From Niabella sp. (lineage in GTDB: Bacteria > Bacteroidota > Bacteroidia > Chitinophagales > Chitinophagaceae), in assembly GCA_027493055.1 (NCBI GenBank), contig JAPUDO010000068.1, positions 112,669 through 176,668 on the forward strand: a stretch of DNA of 64,000 nt, given 5' to 3'. The notes beneath the pieces were generated by a model. That model was not told the DNA's origin and ran no database searches. It saw only the letters and a list, made by a program, of their open reading frames with translations. Below are positions 35,313 through 45,400 of the stretch, piece after piece (within the stretch, counting starts at the first letter, position 1; each line of letters starts with the position of its first letter). Made by a program: the position numbers and the translations under genes.

Positions 35313-35422
35313 AATGGAAATGTACGGTATAAGGTGTTCGATGTACGATATGAAAACAGACAGAAAAAGTCTGAAGCCGGAAGCTAAAGGCCGCGTACAC
35401 GTTTCTTCTTTCTCAAACTTCC
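35313..35422. repeat. 110-bp perfect direct repeat, copy 2
   Basis: Second copy of the 110-bp unit. Lack of any mismatch suggests a recent tandem-type duplication of the 160-bp segment. Confidence 0.9.
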
Positions 35423-35629
35423 TGACTTCCTGACTAACTCAGTTGATGCTTCTCCTTATTAATTTTCCAAGCCGCTTCAGCCTTGCCCAACCGGTCAGGC
35501 AAGCTTCTATTCTTTGTCACGAACTTCTGATATCCCACCCCTGATTTCATCCCATATCTCAACAATTTCATCCCATTTTATAAAACCAAACGGGGTTTGT
35601 GCTTTAATCTTGCAGTCAAATTACACAAT

Positions 35630-37117
35630 ATGAAAGCAAGAGAAATATATAATAAAATTGAATTCTGGATCGTAACTATAGTAGCTGCCTCTCTTTTATT
35701 AAGCCTGCTTATTATGAGTAAAAATCCTGACGTCCATAGATCTTACAGGTTTGAAGAGTATTATATAAAATATAATTTCTGGAAACACCTGTTTTTGCCC
35801 GGCCTGTCACAGATCATCATTTACTATTGTGGTTATGTACTGATTACCCGGTTTGTAGGAGAGAAAAAAGATAACTGGACCAAAGCCGGCTCTGTGTTTG
35901 GCCTGTACCTTATTATTGCCACCCTGGTATCTGTTACCTATACTTATACAGATGCGTGGGTATTCGGAAAATACGATTTTAATACAAGATATATTTACCT
36001 GTTTACGGATGGGTTTACAACAGTTGCCATCATATTCCTGATCTATATTGCCTATTATATTTTAAAAGAGCTGATACTGAAATCTGCCGAAGCAATAAGA
36101 GCCAGGCAAAGCAGTAATAAGCTGAAAGAAACAACAAGAACGGGGCTGCTCTTTGGTTTTTTAGCATTTGCCTGCTGGGTGGCCATTATGATCATACTGT
36201 CGGCCAACAATGCAAGAGAAGTAATGGCTATATGGGCGGTTGGCGTGCCCTATGCTTTTATTATAGTACTGATCCACATTAAATACCTTATTCCGTTAGC
36301 AGGGAGCAAACGTTTTAAAAACGCAGCATACCTGTGGCGCGTTGCTCCCATTGTTTTTTTATTAACCCTTTTGGGAAGCGCCTTTTGCGCAGGTATTTCG
36401 GGCACGGGCAATATGGGCCCTTTTTTCCTGGTGCTGATCATTTTTGCTATATGCATAATTGTTCCGGTATCCTGGTATATTTCCAAAAACCGGATTGATA
36501 AAGAAGTGTTGCAAACAGCTCTTGGTTCGTCAGAAGCGAATATCAGTTTCCTGCGTTCACAGATCAACCCGCATTTTTTATTTAATGCCCTGAACACTTT
36601 ATACGGCACGGCCCTCCAGGAAAATGCAGAGCGAACAGGTGAAGGTATTCAGAAGCTGGGCGATATGATGCGTTTTATGCTGCATGAAAACATTCAGGAA
36701 AAAATATCACTGACGCGGGAAGTGGATTACCTGAATAATTATATTTCTCTGCAAAAACTGCGAACGGCCGCATCCCCTGAAATAATCATTCAAACCAATA
36801 TTGAAGAGCAACTGAACCGGCTGGATATTTCACCTATGCTGCTGATCCCCTTTGTGGAAAATGCCTTTAAGCACGGCATCAGCCTGCAACAGCCTTCATT
36901 CATAAATGTTTCACTGCATACCAAAGAAACGGTATTGTTTTTTGATGTGCATAACAGCGTGCATCTTAAAAATGAATATGATCCTGAAAAAATGAAAAGT
37001 GGCATCGGCCTGCAAAATGTAAAGCAAAGGCTGGCGCTGCTTTATCCTAAAAAGCATGAATTAATTATAAGAGAAAGCGCGAAGGAGTTTTTTGTTCACT
37101 TAACTATAAAGCTATAG
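35630..37117 (+). CDS. LytS-type sensor histidine kinase
   Basis: About 495 residues; the ATG at 35630 (MKAREIYNK) is preferred to the upstream frame start at 35597. The N-terminal ~290 residues hold about eight membrane helices, followed by the His_kinase domain: SQINPHFLFNALNTLYG with the phospho-accepting His, the N-box PFVENAFKHGI and the G-box GIGLQNVKQRL. Its natural partner is the LytTR response regulator at 37924, but a two-gene cassette lies between them. A leftover ATGA follows the stop codon by two bases, where the regulator gene probably once began. Confidence 0.92.
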   Translation: MKAREIYNKIEFWIVTIVAASLLLSLLIMSKNPDVHRSYRFEEYYIKYNFWKHLFLPGLSQIIIYYCGYVLITRFVGEKKDNWTKAGSVFGLYLIIATLVSVTYTYTDAWVFGKYDFNTRYIYLFTDGFTTVAIIFLIYIAYYILKELILKSAEAIRARQSSNKLKETTRTGLLFGFLAFACWVAIMIILSANNAREVMAIWAVGVPYAFIIVLIHIKYLIPLAGSKRFKNAAYLWRVAPIVFLLTLLGSAFCAGISGTGNMGPFFLVLIIFAICIIVPVSWYISKNRIDKEVLQTALGSSEANISFLRSQINPHFLFNALNTLYGTALQENAERTGEGIQKLGDMMRFMLHENIQEKISLTREVDYLNNYISLQKLRTAASPEIIIQTNIEEQLNRLDISPMLLIPFVENAFKHGISLQQPSFINVSLHTKETVLFFDVHNSVHLKNEYDPEKMKSGIGLQNVKQRLALLYPKKHELIIRESAKEFFVHLTIKL

Positions 37118-37252
37118 ACATGAATATATCCTGTTTATAATTTTTACAGTTATTTATTTGGCTATAGGTCCACTTTGATAAACCGTATAAAATCAAACGT
37201 CTTCAGACATTAATTATTTCTCCAACAGTTTAAAAAAAGTTATTTTTATATT

Positions 37253-37471
37253 ATGTCAGTTCTACGTTTAAACCGTACAGCATTTAAAGCCCAGTCTTTT
37301 GCAGAGGCCGCAGATCATGCACCATACTATAAAAAACTTTCGTGGCAGGAGCGGCTTGAAGTTGCAGGCTATTTAAATGCCATAGCTTATAATTTCGATC
37401 CTGAAAGACCTCCTGTAATGAACAGGCTGGTATTTAGTACAAGATCTTTAAAAAATGGCAAATTTATTTAA
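37253..37471 (+). CDS. Small protein of a nucleotidyltransferase cassette
   Basis: 72 residues, basic and helical: SFAEAADHAPYYKKLSWQERLEVAGYLNAIAYNF. Its WxxRLEVAxYL core resembles small Bacteroidota proteins encoded immediately before nucleotidyltransferases. It overlaps the nucleotidyltransferase start by 17 bases, so the two are translationally coupled. This suggests a toxin-antitoxin or partner relation, by analogy only. Confidence 0.65.
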   Translation: MSVLRLNRTAFKAQSFAEAADHAPYYKKLSWQERLEVAGYLNAIAYNFDPERPPVMNRLVFSTRSLKNGKFI

Positions 37472-37901
37472 TCCTGATTTTAGAGATTTTATAGCCGCAA
37501 TGAATGAACAGCAGGTAAAATATATGCTGGTAGGAGGGTTTTCTGTCATCCTGCATGGCTATTCACGCACTACCGGCGATATGGATATCTGGGTAGAGCA
37601 AAGTTCCGATAACTATCAAAAGATTAAAACAGCCTTTCAGCAATTTGGAATGCCTGTTTTTGATATGACTGAAAAGAACTTTCTGTTTCATCCGGCTTGG
37701 GATGTATTCACATTTGGAGTTCCGCCTGTTGCCATTGACATTATTACTAAAATCGAAAACCTGGACTTTGAAAAGTGCTTTGAAAAATCTGTTTTCTTTG
37801 AGGAAGACAGTTTAATAATAAGGGTCATCCACAAAAACAATTTGATAGAGGCAGGAAGATATAAAGACCTTGACGATCTGCAAAATCTTGAAGCTATTTA
37901 A
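37455..37901 (+). CDS. Nucleotidyltransferase (DUF6036 / AbiEii-like)
   Basis: 148 residues. The polymerase-beta-type core reads LVGGFSVILHGYSRTTGDMDIWVE: a GG followed by the DxD pair that binds metal; a third acidic residue may be the Asp in VAIDIITK. Family members add nucleotides to tRNA or protein targets and often are the toxin or antitoxin of a two-gene module (MNT/HEPN, AbiE). It is coupled to the 72-residue gene and lies only 22 bases before the LytTR regulator, inside what is normally a kinase-regulator operon. Confidence 0.8.
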   Translation: MANLFNPDFRDFIAAMNEQQVKYMLVGGFSVILHGYSRTTGDMDIWVEQSSDNYQKIKTAFQQFGMPVFDMTEKNFLFHPAWDVFTFGVPPVAIDIITKIENLDFEKCFEKSVFFEEDSLIIRVIHKNNLIEAGRYKDLDDLQNLEAI

Positions 37902-37923
37902 TTATCATTAAACTTTACTTCTT

Positions 37924-38604
37924 TTGACCGCCATAGCTATAGACGATGAGCCCATTGCGCTGGAAGTGATCAAAAATCACGCTTCCAAAGTGCCCTTTGT
38001 AGAATTGAAAGCTGTTTTTACGAACGCTTTTGAAGCAATAAGTTATTTGCAGCATAATAAAACCGACCTGCTTTTTTTAGATATAAAGATGCCGGACATC
38101 AATGGTATAGAGTTCTTTAAAACCTTAACCAACCCGCCCATGGTTATTTTTACCACGGCGTACAGCGAACATGCGGTTGAAGGTTTTGAAGTAGCGGCTG
38201 TTGATTATTTATTAAAACCATTTCCGCTATCCCGTTTTTTAAAAGCCTGTACCAAGGCTAATGAACTGCTGGCATTAAAGGCAGGCAATAGCAGGCATAC
38301 AGATTACATCTTTTTAAAAGACGGTTATGAGCAGGTGAAGGTTTGGTTTGATGATATTTTATATATAGAAGCAGCCGGAAACTATCTTAATTTCTTTTTA
38401 AAGAATCACCAAAAGCTGCTTACCCGCTCCACTATAAGCGATATTGAAATACAACTACCCGAAAGTCTTTTTACCCGCGTTCACCGCAGCTATATAGTTG
38501 CCAATAATAAAGTGGATAAATATAATAAACAGGCTGTATTTATTGGGTTTACTGAAATACCGATTGGCAATACCTACCAGTTTACGGCAAAAACAAACCT
38601 ATAG
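37924..38604 (+). CDS. LytTR-family response regulator
   Basis: 226 residues. Receiver domain: acidic pocket IDDEP (residues 6-10), phospho-accepting Asp53 in LLFLDIKMPD, conserved Lys98 in DYLLKPF. LytTR DNA-binding domain (~125-226) with ILYIEAAGNYLNFFL and FTRVHRSYIVA. It starts at TTG (37924), because no ATG is available between the preceding in-frame stop and the IDDEP motif; relatives begin with ATG at this position. The cognate kinase lies 0.8 kb upstream. Convergent with the M16 peptidase gene, overlapping it by 6 bases at the stop codons. Confidence 0.92.
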   Translation: MTAIAIDDEPIALEVIKNHASKVPFVELKAVFTNAFEAISYLQHNKTDLLFLDIKMPDINGIEFFKTLTNPPMVIFTTAYSEHAVEGFEVAAVDYLLKPFPLSRFLKACTKANELLALKAGNSRHTDYIFLKDGYEQVKVWFDDILYIEAAGNYLNFFLKNHQKLLTRSTISDIEIQLPESLFTRVHRSYIVANNKVDKYNKQAVFIGFTEIPIGNTYQFTAKTNL

Positions 38605-39843
38605 GTTTGTTTTTGCAAAATAATAAAGCGTACTGCTGTTCTCTCTTGTTAAAATATTTTTTGCTGTTTTATTAATGTCCTCTGCCGTAACCTCTGCATA
38701 TTTCTGAAGTTCGGTATTCATCATATTGGCATCACCTAACAACTCATAAAAAGCCAGGCTGTTGGCCCGGTTCAGCAGGCTCATATCTTCAAAGGCCATA
38801 ATGCTTTCTGTTTTATTCTTTACTTTTTCCAGTTCTTCAACTGAAATAAGATGTTGCCTGATATCGTCCAAAACTGCTTCCACAGCTGCTTCCGCAACCT
38901 TCATATCCGCACCTTTTACCAGCTTGCCTTCAATAGCTAAAAGTCCGGGATCGAGGCTGCCAAAATGATAACACTGGATATTTACAAATAACTGCAGCTC
39001 CTTTACCAGCTTCTGATACAGGCGGGACGATTCTCCGCCCCCTAAAATATCCGTAAGCAGGTCCATTGCATGGTACTGCACACTCATACGGCCTTCTATA
39101 TGCCAGGTTTTATAAAAAGCATCTAGCGGAACCTCTGCGCTTACCTCTTCCACTCTTGCTTCAGGCTGTACTCCTTCTGTGGGAAGGTTACGTATATATT
39201 TTTCCCCGGGCTCAATGCTGCCAAACCATTTTTCTGCCAGCTGCCGCACTGTTGCGGTTTCCACATTTCCGGCCACTACCATTATTGCATTATTGGGCCT
39301 GTAATACCTGAAAAAGAACTTTTTGACATCTTCCAGCTGTGCTTCTTCTATATGCGCCAGTTCCCTGCCAATGGTCATCCATTTATACGGATGATTTTTA
39401 TAGGCCAGCTCACGCATTTTAAACCAGGCATCTCCGTAAGGCTTATCAATATAATGCTCTTTGAATTCCTCGCACACTACTTTACGCTGCACTTCAAGGC
39501 TTTTTTCGCTGAAAGCAAGAGACAGCATCCGGTCACTTTCCAGCCAGAAAGCTGTTTCCAGGTTTTCGGCGGGCAGCTGTATATAATAATTGGTAAGATC
39601 GTTAGTGGTGTAAGCATTATTCTCGCCTCCTGCCATTTGCAAAGGCTCGTCATATTCCGGCACATTTACCGAACCGCCAAACATTAAATGCTCAAAAAGA
39701 TGCGCGAAACCGGTTTGTGCCGGGTTTTCGTCCCTGGCACCTACATCGTACAATATATTCATTACCGCTAAGGGGGTAGATGCATCCTGGTGTATAATCA
39801 CCCTCAGCCCGTTATCCAAAACAAATTTTTCAAAATGAACCAT
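38599..39843 (-). CDS. M16 zinc metallopeptidase, catalytic
   Basis: About 414 residues, pitrilysin/processing-peptidase type. The inverted zinc motif HLFEH is at residues 48-52 (FAHLFEHLMFGG) with the distal Glu in KVVCEEFKEHYID. Second-half motifs include ILGGGESSRLYQKLVKE. I choose the ATG at 39843 (MVHFEKFVLDNGLRV) over the frame start at 39894. It probably pairs with the inactive homologue at 33791-35065. No signal peptide is evident, so cytosolic or non-classically located. Confidence 0.92.
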   Translation of the reverse strand: MVHFEKFVLDNGLRVIIHQDASTPLAVMNILYDVGARDENPAQTGFAHLFEHLMFGGSVNVPEYDEPLQMAGGENNAYTTNDLTNYYIQLPAENLETAFWLESDRMLSLAFSEKSLEVQRKVVCEEFKEHYIDKPYGDAWFKMRELAYKNHPYKWMTIGRELAHIEEAQLEDVKKFFFRYYRPNNAIMVVAGNVETATVRQLAEKWFGSIEPGEKYIRNLPTEGVQPEARVEEVSAEVPLDAFYKTWHIEGRMSVQYHAMDLLTDILGGGESSRLYQKLVKELQLFVNIQCYHFGSLDPGLLAIEGKLVKGADMKVAEAAVEAVLDDIRQHLISVEELEKVKNKTESIMAFEDMSLLNRANSLAFYELLGDANMMNTELQKYAEVTAEDINKTAKNILTRENSSTLYYFAKTNL

Positions 39844-39900
39844 GCCGCGAAAGTAAGGGGTTTTATCATTGGATACAATGTTATTGGAATGCAATTATGC

Positions 39901-41193
39901 TCAATAATCCCTGTTTTGCAAAAAATTATCCCCTCCATTCCGTATGTATATTTTAATGCCGTCCCTGAAATCTTTGGACAGCGTTTGGTTAGGTATAGCT
40001 TTTCCATTGAGAATGTTAATCACGCGCATTTTTTTTACCAAAAGCGTATCATTCCTTTTTACAATTACATCAATTGGCCCATAGGTTGATTGCAGGGCCA
40101 GTTTTAAATCATTAAGCGTCATCCCGAATTTTTTATTTACAGCCAGCACTTCATCGCCGGCCTTAAGGCCGGCTACATCAGCCGGTGATCCTTTAGGAAT
40201 ATCTCCAATAACAGCCATATTGTCAACACTGTATAGTTCTACTCCTGAGTAAGCATAATCAAAGGGGTCTGTAAAAAATTTATTAGGGATAATGTGAACC
40301 TGGCGGGCCCTGTAATTTAAGATACAGTTAAACCGCCTGAAGATATCGTTACCCACTAATCCGCCGTAACCGGGATAAGCCGTAATATTATACTCATCAT
40401 CAAAAATATTAATGGGTACATTTTTAAATTTATAGGGGCCAATTTTAAGCTCTCTCATTACACTTAAGTGAAACTGCACTTTTCCGCCCATTCCCTCTCC
40501 CTGCTTCAGGTATTTTTTTCTTTTAGATTTTAAAAATGCGCTGTCCTGTATATAATCTTCCGAGAACAATACCGTAAGCCCCGCTCCTATATCAAACAGG
40601 TAATTAAATTTACGTTCCCGTGCATCTTTTATTTCAGTGCCCAAATAGGGCAGCCTGTTAATTTCAGGACGCATAATATGCCCACCCCTGGGATATTTAA
40701 TGGTTCCGTTGCTCCAGAAAGACATTTCCTGCTTTTCATAATCAAGCTTTACTATATACCGGCTAAGCACAGCATATCCCATAATACCATCTATCTTTTG
40801 TCCATAAAGCGCCGATAAAATTTCGTAATCAATTACATGGAAATTAAGGCTGTCTATCACAAGATCATTGATCGTTAACTTCCGGTTTTTCAAAAATCCT
40901 ACTTTTACGGTTCCGCCAATACCCCTGATCATGCGTTCGGGCGGCGGCTGCGGTAATCCCAGCTCCATTACTGTAGCAGAGTCTAGCGAAATGCCACCGC
41001 TTCCGGTATCCAGTACAAAGCAAAGCGAATCTTTAAAATCATCCAGCAAAGCTTTAAAAACAACCACGCCACCCGTAAACTGTGTAAAGCGGATCTTTGT
41101 AAGCTGGCGGCTTGGCGGGTCAACAAATTCTTCCTGCGCAAAACACCGGGTGAATATGCAAACCAAAAGCAGGCCTGTAAATATATATTTCAT
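39901..41193 (-). CDS. Retropepsin-like aspartic protease with PDZ domain
   Basis: About 430 residues with a signal peptide (LLVCIFTRCFAQ). ATG at 41193 is used; the frame extends to a TTG at 41202. Two aspartyl-protease half-motifs are present: FVLDTGSGGISLD and the altered FDIGAGLTVLFS. Residues ~320-400 form a PDZ domain (VIGDIPKGSPADVAGLKAGDEVLAVN). Such proteins are common periplasmic proteins in Bacteroidota. If the second Asp is functional it would act as a single-chain dimer; the DIGAG change makes activity uncertain. Confidence 0.85.
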   Translation of the reverse strand: MKYIFTGLLLVCIFTRCFAQEEFVDPPSRQLTKIRFTQFTGGVVVFKALLDDFKDSLCFVLDTGSGGISLDSATVMELGLPQPPPERMIRGIGGTVKVGFLKNRKLTINDLVIDSLNFHVIDYEILSALYGQKIDGIMGYAVLSRYIVKLDYEKQEMSFWSNGTIKYPRGGHIMRPEINRLPYLGTEIKDARERKFNYLFDIGAGLTVLFSEDYIQDSAFLKSKRKKYLKQGEGMGGKVQFHLSVMRELKIGPYKFKNVPINIFDDEYNITAYPGYGGLVGNDIFRRFNCILNYRARQVHIIPNKFFTDPFDYAYSGVELYSVDNMAVIGDIPKGSPADVAGLKAGDEVLAVNKKFGMTLNDLKLALQSTYGPIDVIVKRNDTLLVKKMRVINILNGKAIPNQTLSKDFRDGIKIYIRNGGDNFLQNRDY

Positions 41194-41255
41194 GAGTGGC
41201 AAAGGATTGCTTTAAAGTTACCGTTTTTACATATATTTAGTGTAAATGCTTTAGT

Positions 41256-42128
41256 ATGATGAGCCCTGAAGTTTATAGGGAGAGGTCTCCGTTATCTGAG
41301 AAAGACTGCTTTGTTGTTTTTGACCGCAGAAAATCAACCTTTACATTTCCCGTTCATATACATCCCGAATATGAGCTCAATTTTGTGCATGGTGCAAGGG
41401 GCGCAAAAAGAATTGTAGGAGACCTGGAAGAAACCATTACCGATAAAGACCTGGTATTAATTGCCAACCCCGAGCTAAAGCACGCCTGGAAAGACGGAGA
41501 TTGCAAAAGCAACAATATACATGAAATCACCATCCAGTTTCATCCCCAGCTAATAGAGCAATACAAAAATAAAAACCAGTTTGAAAGCATCCGGCATCTC
41601 CTGGAACGCGCATCAAAAGGCGTGTCGTTCGGACAGGGAACTATAGAAAAAATACAGCCTCTGTTACAAATTATAACTATGGAAACAGAAGGGTTTTACT
41701 CTGTTATGCGACTGTTCATTCTTCTGTATGAGTTGTCAAAAAGCAATGATTACAGGGTGCTTTCCTCCGGTACAGCCATTGAAATGAACCGCACCACCGA
41801 GTTACTGAACAGGCTGCATGAATATATCAGTACAAATATTTCTGCTGACATTCGCATATCAGACACGGCCAAAGAGCTGAATATGAGCAGATCTACTTTT
41901 GCAAGGTTCTTAGCCACCAACACCCAAATGAACTTTACTGATTATGTGCTGGACCGGAGGATAAAAACGGCTATATTAAAATTAAAAGCGGGGCTTCCTA
42001 TTGCAGAAGTTGCTGATCAATGCGGCTTCAACAGCGTTTCTTATTTTTACAGGGTTTTTAAAAAAGCCCAGGGAACAAACCCTGCAGCATTCAGGGATGA
42101 TCATAATAAACTGCGGGTGATTATATAA
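41256..42128 (+). CDS. AraC-family transcriptional regulator
   Basis: 290 residues: an N-terminal cupin-like sensor region (FTFPVHIHPEYELNFVHGARGAKRIVG) and a C-terminal double helix-turn-helix (~190-290; ISDTAKELNMSRSTFARFLATNTQMNFTDYVLDRR and VADQCGFNSVSYFYRVFKKAQGTNPAAFR). It lies 311 bases upstream of susC in the same direction and should control the sugar locus, with a sugar or derivative bound by the cupin part. Confidence 0.93.
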   Translation: MMSPEVYRERSPLSEKDCFVVFDRRKSTFTFPVHIHPEYELNFVHGARGAKRIVGDLEETITDKDLVLIANPELKHAWKDGDCKSNNIHEITIQFHPQLIEQYKNKNQFESIRHLLERASKGVSFGQGTIEKIQPLLQIITMETEGFYSVMRLFILLYELSKSNDYRVLSSGTAIEMNRTTELLNRLHEYISTNISADIRISDTAKELNMSRSTFARFLATNTQMNFTDYVLDRRIKTAILKLKAGLPIAEVADQCGFNSVSYFYRVFKKAQGTNPAAFRDDHNKLRVII

Positions 42129-42439
42129 ACCGATAATTCGCTGCTTTTTAATTTTTGAGCAAATTTTTCAAAAAGTATAAGCAAATTGTTAAAAAATTTC
42201 GTAAGTACCGAAGTGAAAAAATAGCCATTCTTTTACATTTCAGCCTCTTCAAGAAAAAGCATTATAAAAAAATTTTATCATAGATCATTGATAATAAGCA
42301 TTATAAAAAACACCTTTTTAGCTTCTGACAAATTGAACTTTGATCCAAGAGTTCAATTACAATGAGTATATTTTGAAAAAGGATCCGTTTATCCTTAACA
42401 TACTTTTAGCTTATTAATTCACTAAATAAGCCATATGGT
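42129..42439. promoter_or_regulatory. Control region before susC, with a 15-bp direct repeat
   Basis: 311 bases without ORF. AAGCATTATAAAAAA occurs exactly twice (about 42257-42271 and 42296-42310, 39 bases apart) on either side of a GATCATTGAT piece. A candidate operator for the AraC protein encoded just upstream. No perfect TAnnTTTG box near the susC start. Confidence 0.45.
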
Positions 42440-45400
42440 ATGAAACAACTATTACTCGTACTGCTTTTCGGAGCTATTTGCCATTTTACATGGGCACAAG
42501 AAATAATTTCTGTTAAAGGAACCGTCAGGGACAGGGATAATAACCCGCTCTCCGGTGCCACGGTCAGCATTAAAGGAACTTCTAACGGAACAGCAACATC
42601 TGACAACGGAACTTTCACGCTAAACGTTGCCAGGGGCCAGGTGCTTGTATTTTCTTATACAGGAAAGCAGGACGCCGAGATTACCGTTACTAACAACAGC
42701 GATCTTACCATTACCCTTACTGACAAGAATGAGGGGATGGATGAAGTTGTTGTAATTGGTTATGGAACAATCAGGAAAAAAGACCTGACAGGCGCTGTTG
42801 CTTCTGTTACAGGAAAAGACCTGCAGGCAAACCTGGCCAAAACGGTTGCCGGAGCGCTCCAGGGCCGTGTAGCCGGTGTAACCGTAACCAATGTAGGTGG
42901 CCAGCCGGGAAGCGGTATGAACATCAACATCCGCGGTTTAAGTTCATTAGGCTCCAACACCCCTTTGTATATTATAGATGGTGTTTATGGAGACATCAAC
43001 ATGGTGGACCCTGCAGATATAGCATCAGTAGAAGTCTTAAAAGACGCCTCTGCGGCAGCTATCTATGGTTCCCGTGCTGCTAATGGCGTGGTAATCATTA
43101 CCACCAAAGGCGGCAAAAAAGGAATGCCGGCTACCGTTAATATTAATGCTTATACAGGAGTTCAAAGCATTACGAAGAAACTGGGTGTAATGAACGCACA
43201 ACAGTGGAAAACCATTATGAAAGAATCGGGTTATTTACCGGAGCAGGCAACTAATTACACAGGAAATGGAACTAACTGGCAGGATGAAATTTACGTAAAA
43301 GCGCCGGTTAGTAAAGTTAATGTGGATGTATCGGGCGGTGGTGACCACTCCACATACAACGTGTCTGCAGGTTATATTGACCAGTCAGGTATTTTAATGT
43401 CCACCGGGTACAAGGCATTTAATGTCCGGGCAAAAAATACGTTTAATTTCTTCAACAATCATTTCCGTTTGGGCAATACATTCCTGGTAAAATCGGGGGA
43501 TAGAAAATACAGTGACTTCACTATTACTGACGCTTTACGCCAAAACCCAATGATTCCTGTATTAGACCCCAACCAATTAGGTGGCTATGCTCCCTGGCAG
43601 CCATGGATGAAAAACCTGGATAACCCGGTTGGTTATTTAAAATTACACAATTCCCATGTTTATCAGACAGATATCCTGGTGAATGGATTTGCTGAAGTTG
43701 ACCTGTTTGTAAAAGGGCTGAAATATAAGTTCAACCTGGGTATCAACAGAACAAATGGCAGAAACTACTACTTTAATGATCCTTATAATTTTGGTTCGGG
43801 TATTACAAAATCTTTTTTATCAGAAAACGCATTTTTCAACAACCAGTGGTTAGCTGAAAATACCCTTCATTATGATAATACATTTAATGAGCATACCATT
43901 TCGTTCTTAGCCGGTTATTCGGCACAGGAAAACAGCAACAGGGGATTTGGCGCCAGCCGCAATGATTTGCCCTTTGGAACCAATTCAATAGGAGCAGGCT
44001 CTCCTACTGAGCAAAAAACATCCGGTGGGTTACAGGAGTCATCCCTAGTTTCGGTTTTTTCCCGTTTAATGTATAGTTATGACTCCCGTTATTTATTAAC
44101 GGCCTCTGTACGTCGCGATGGTTCTTCCCGTTTTGCGGATGGCAACCGTTATGGCGTATTTCCATCCATAGCTGTGGGCTGGAATATTATGAATGAAAAG
44201 TTTTTTGGCAGTGCAAAAGATAAGATCAACGAATTAAAATTACGTGCCAGCTGGGGTAAATTAGGTAACCAGGAAATTGGTAATTACCCTACTCAAAGTA
44301 CAGCTTCTACAGGTATTAACTACTTACAAGGCATTGGCAGCAATGAAATCTGGTGGCAGGGTGCTACTACCGGCGCCAGCTGGGTATCTCCTAAAAACCT
44401 TACCTGGGAAGAAACCGTTACCAGCAACATAGGTATTGATCTGGCTTTCTTAAAAAACAAACTTACCGTTAGTGCAGATTACTATGTAAGAGAAACACGC
44501 AATATTCTTTTAAGTATTAACATGCCACAGTCAGCAGGTTTGGGCGGATCTCCCACAATGAATGCCGGAACCATTGAGAACAAAGGTTTTGAACTTTTAG
44601 TAAACTACAGAAATTCTATCGGGGAATTAAACTATAACATTGGCGTTAATGCTTCTTCCGTTAAAAATAACGTAAAAGCAGTAACAGTAGGTAATGTACA
44701 GGAGTTTGGCGGTTATAATCCACAAGGCGAGGGAACGATAACCTGGGCTAAAGTAGGTTATCCTATCGGCGGCTTTTGGGTAATCAGAACCGATGGAATT
44801 TTCCAGTCTGATGCCGAAGCACAGGCTTATAAAAACTCTAAAGGCCAGGTAATACAACCTGATGCTAAAGCGGGTGATATCAAATTTGTTGATTTTAATG
44901 ATGATGGGAAAATTGCAGATGATGACAGGCAATATGTAGGTAGCCCCTTTCCTAAAATGGCGTATGGAATCAGGGCCGGATTTGACTATAAAGGAATTGA
45001 TCTGGGTATCTTCTTTGATGGAATGTATGGCAATAAAATTTATAACTATACCAGGGCCAGAATGGAATCCACCAATGAAATTATCAACTTCTCTACAAGT
45101 CTGTTAAACTCCTGGACCCCGTCTAATACCAACACAGATTTACCGCGCTTTACGCAACAGGACCCCAATAAAAACTTCCGCCGTGTAACTGATCGCTGGA
45201 TAGAAGACGGTTCTTTCTTCCGTTTGAAAACGCTTGAATTGGGTTATACTTTACCTCAGCATATTACAAGTCTTGCAAAATTAAAAACCAGCAGGATTTA
45301 TGTAGCAGGTGACAACCTGTTAACCGCTACTAAATACAAAGGTTATACTCCGGATCTTGGCCAGAATGATGAACAAAATGGCGGAGGCTCCGGTACATTA

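Larger units (their letters stand above)
35066..35629. other. 564-bp divergent intergenic region
   Basis: Separates the M16-like gene from the histidine kinase. Holds the -7 box at 35083, both 110-bp repeats and low-complexity CTGACTTCC-type words. The last 200 bases carry no clear promoter motif; a TAATCTTG resembles a -7 box about 20 bases before the kinase ATG. Confidence 0.5.

Noticed and set aside
35153-35422. The 110-bp repeats as an insertion sequence or CRISPR
   Set aside because: No transposase, no terminal inverted repeats, only two copies with one 50-bp spacer.
35597-35629. Upstream start for the histidine kinase
   Set aside because: The extra 11 residues are not typical of such kinases and the ATG at 35630 begins a normal N-terminus.
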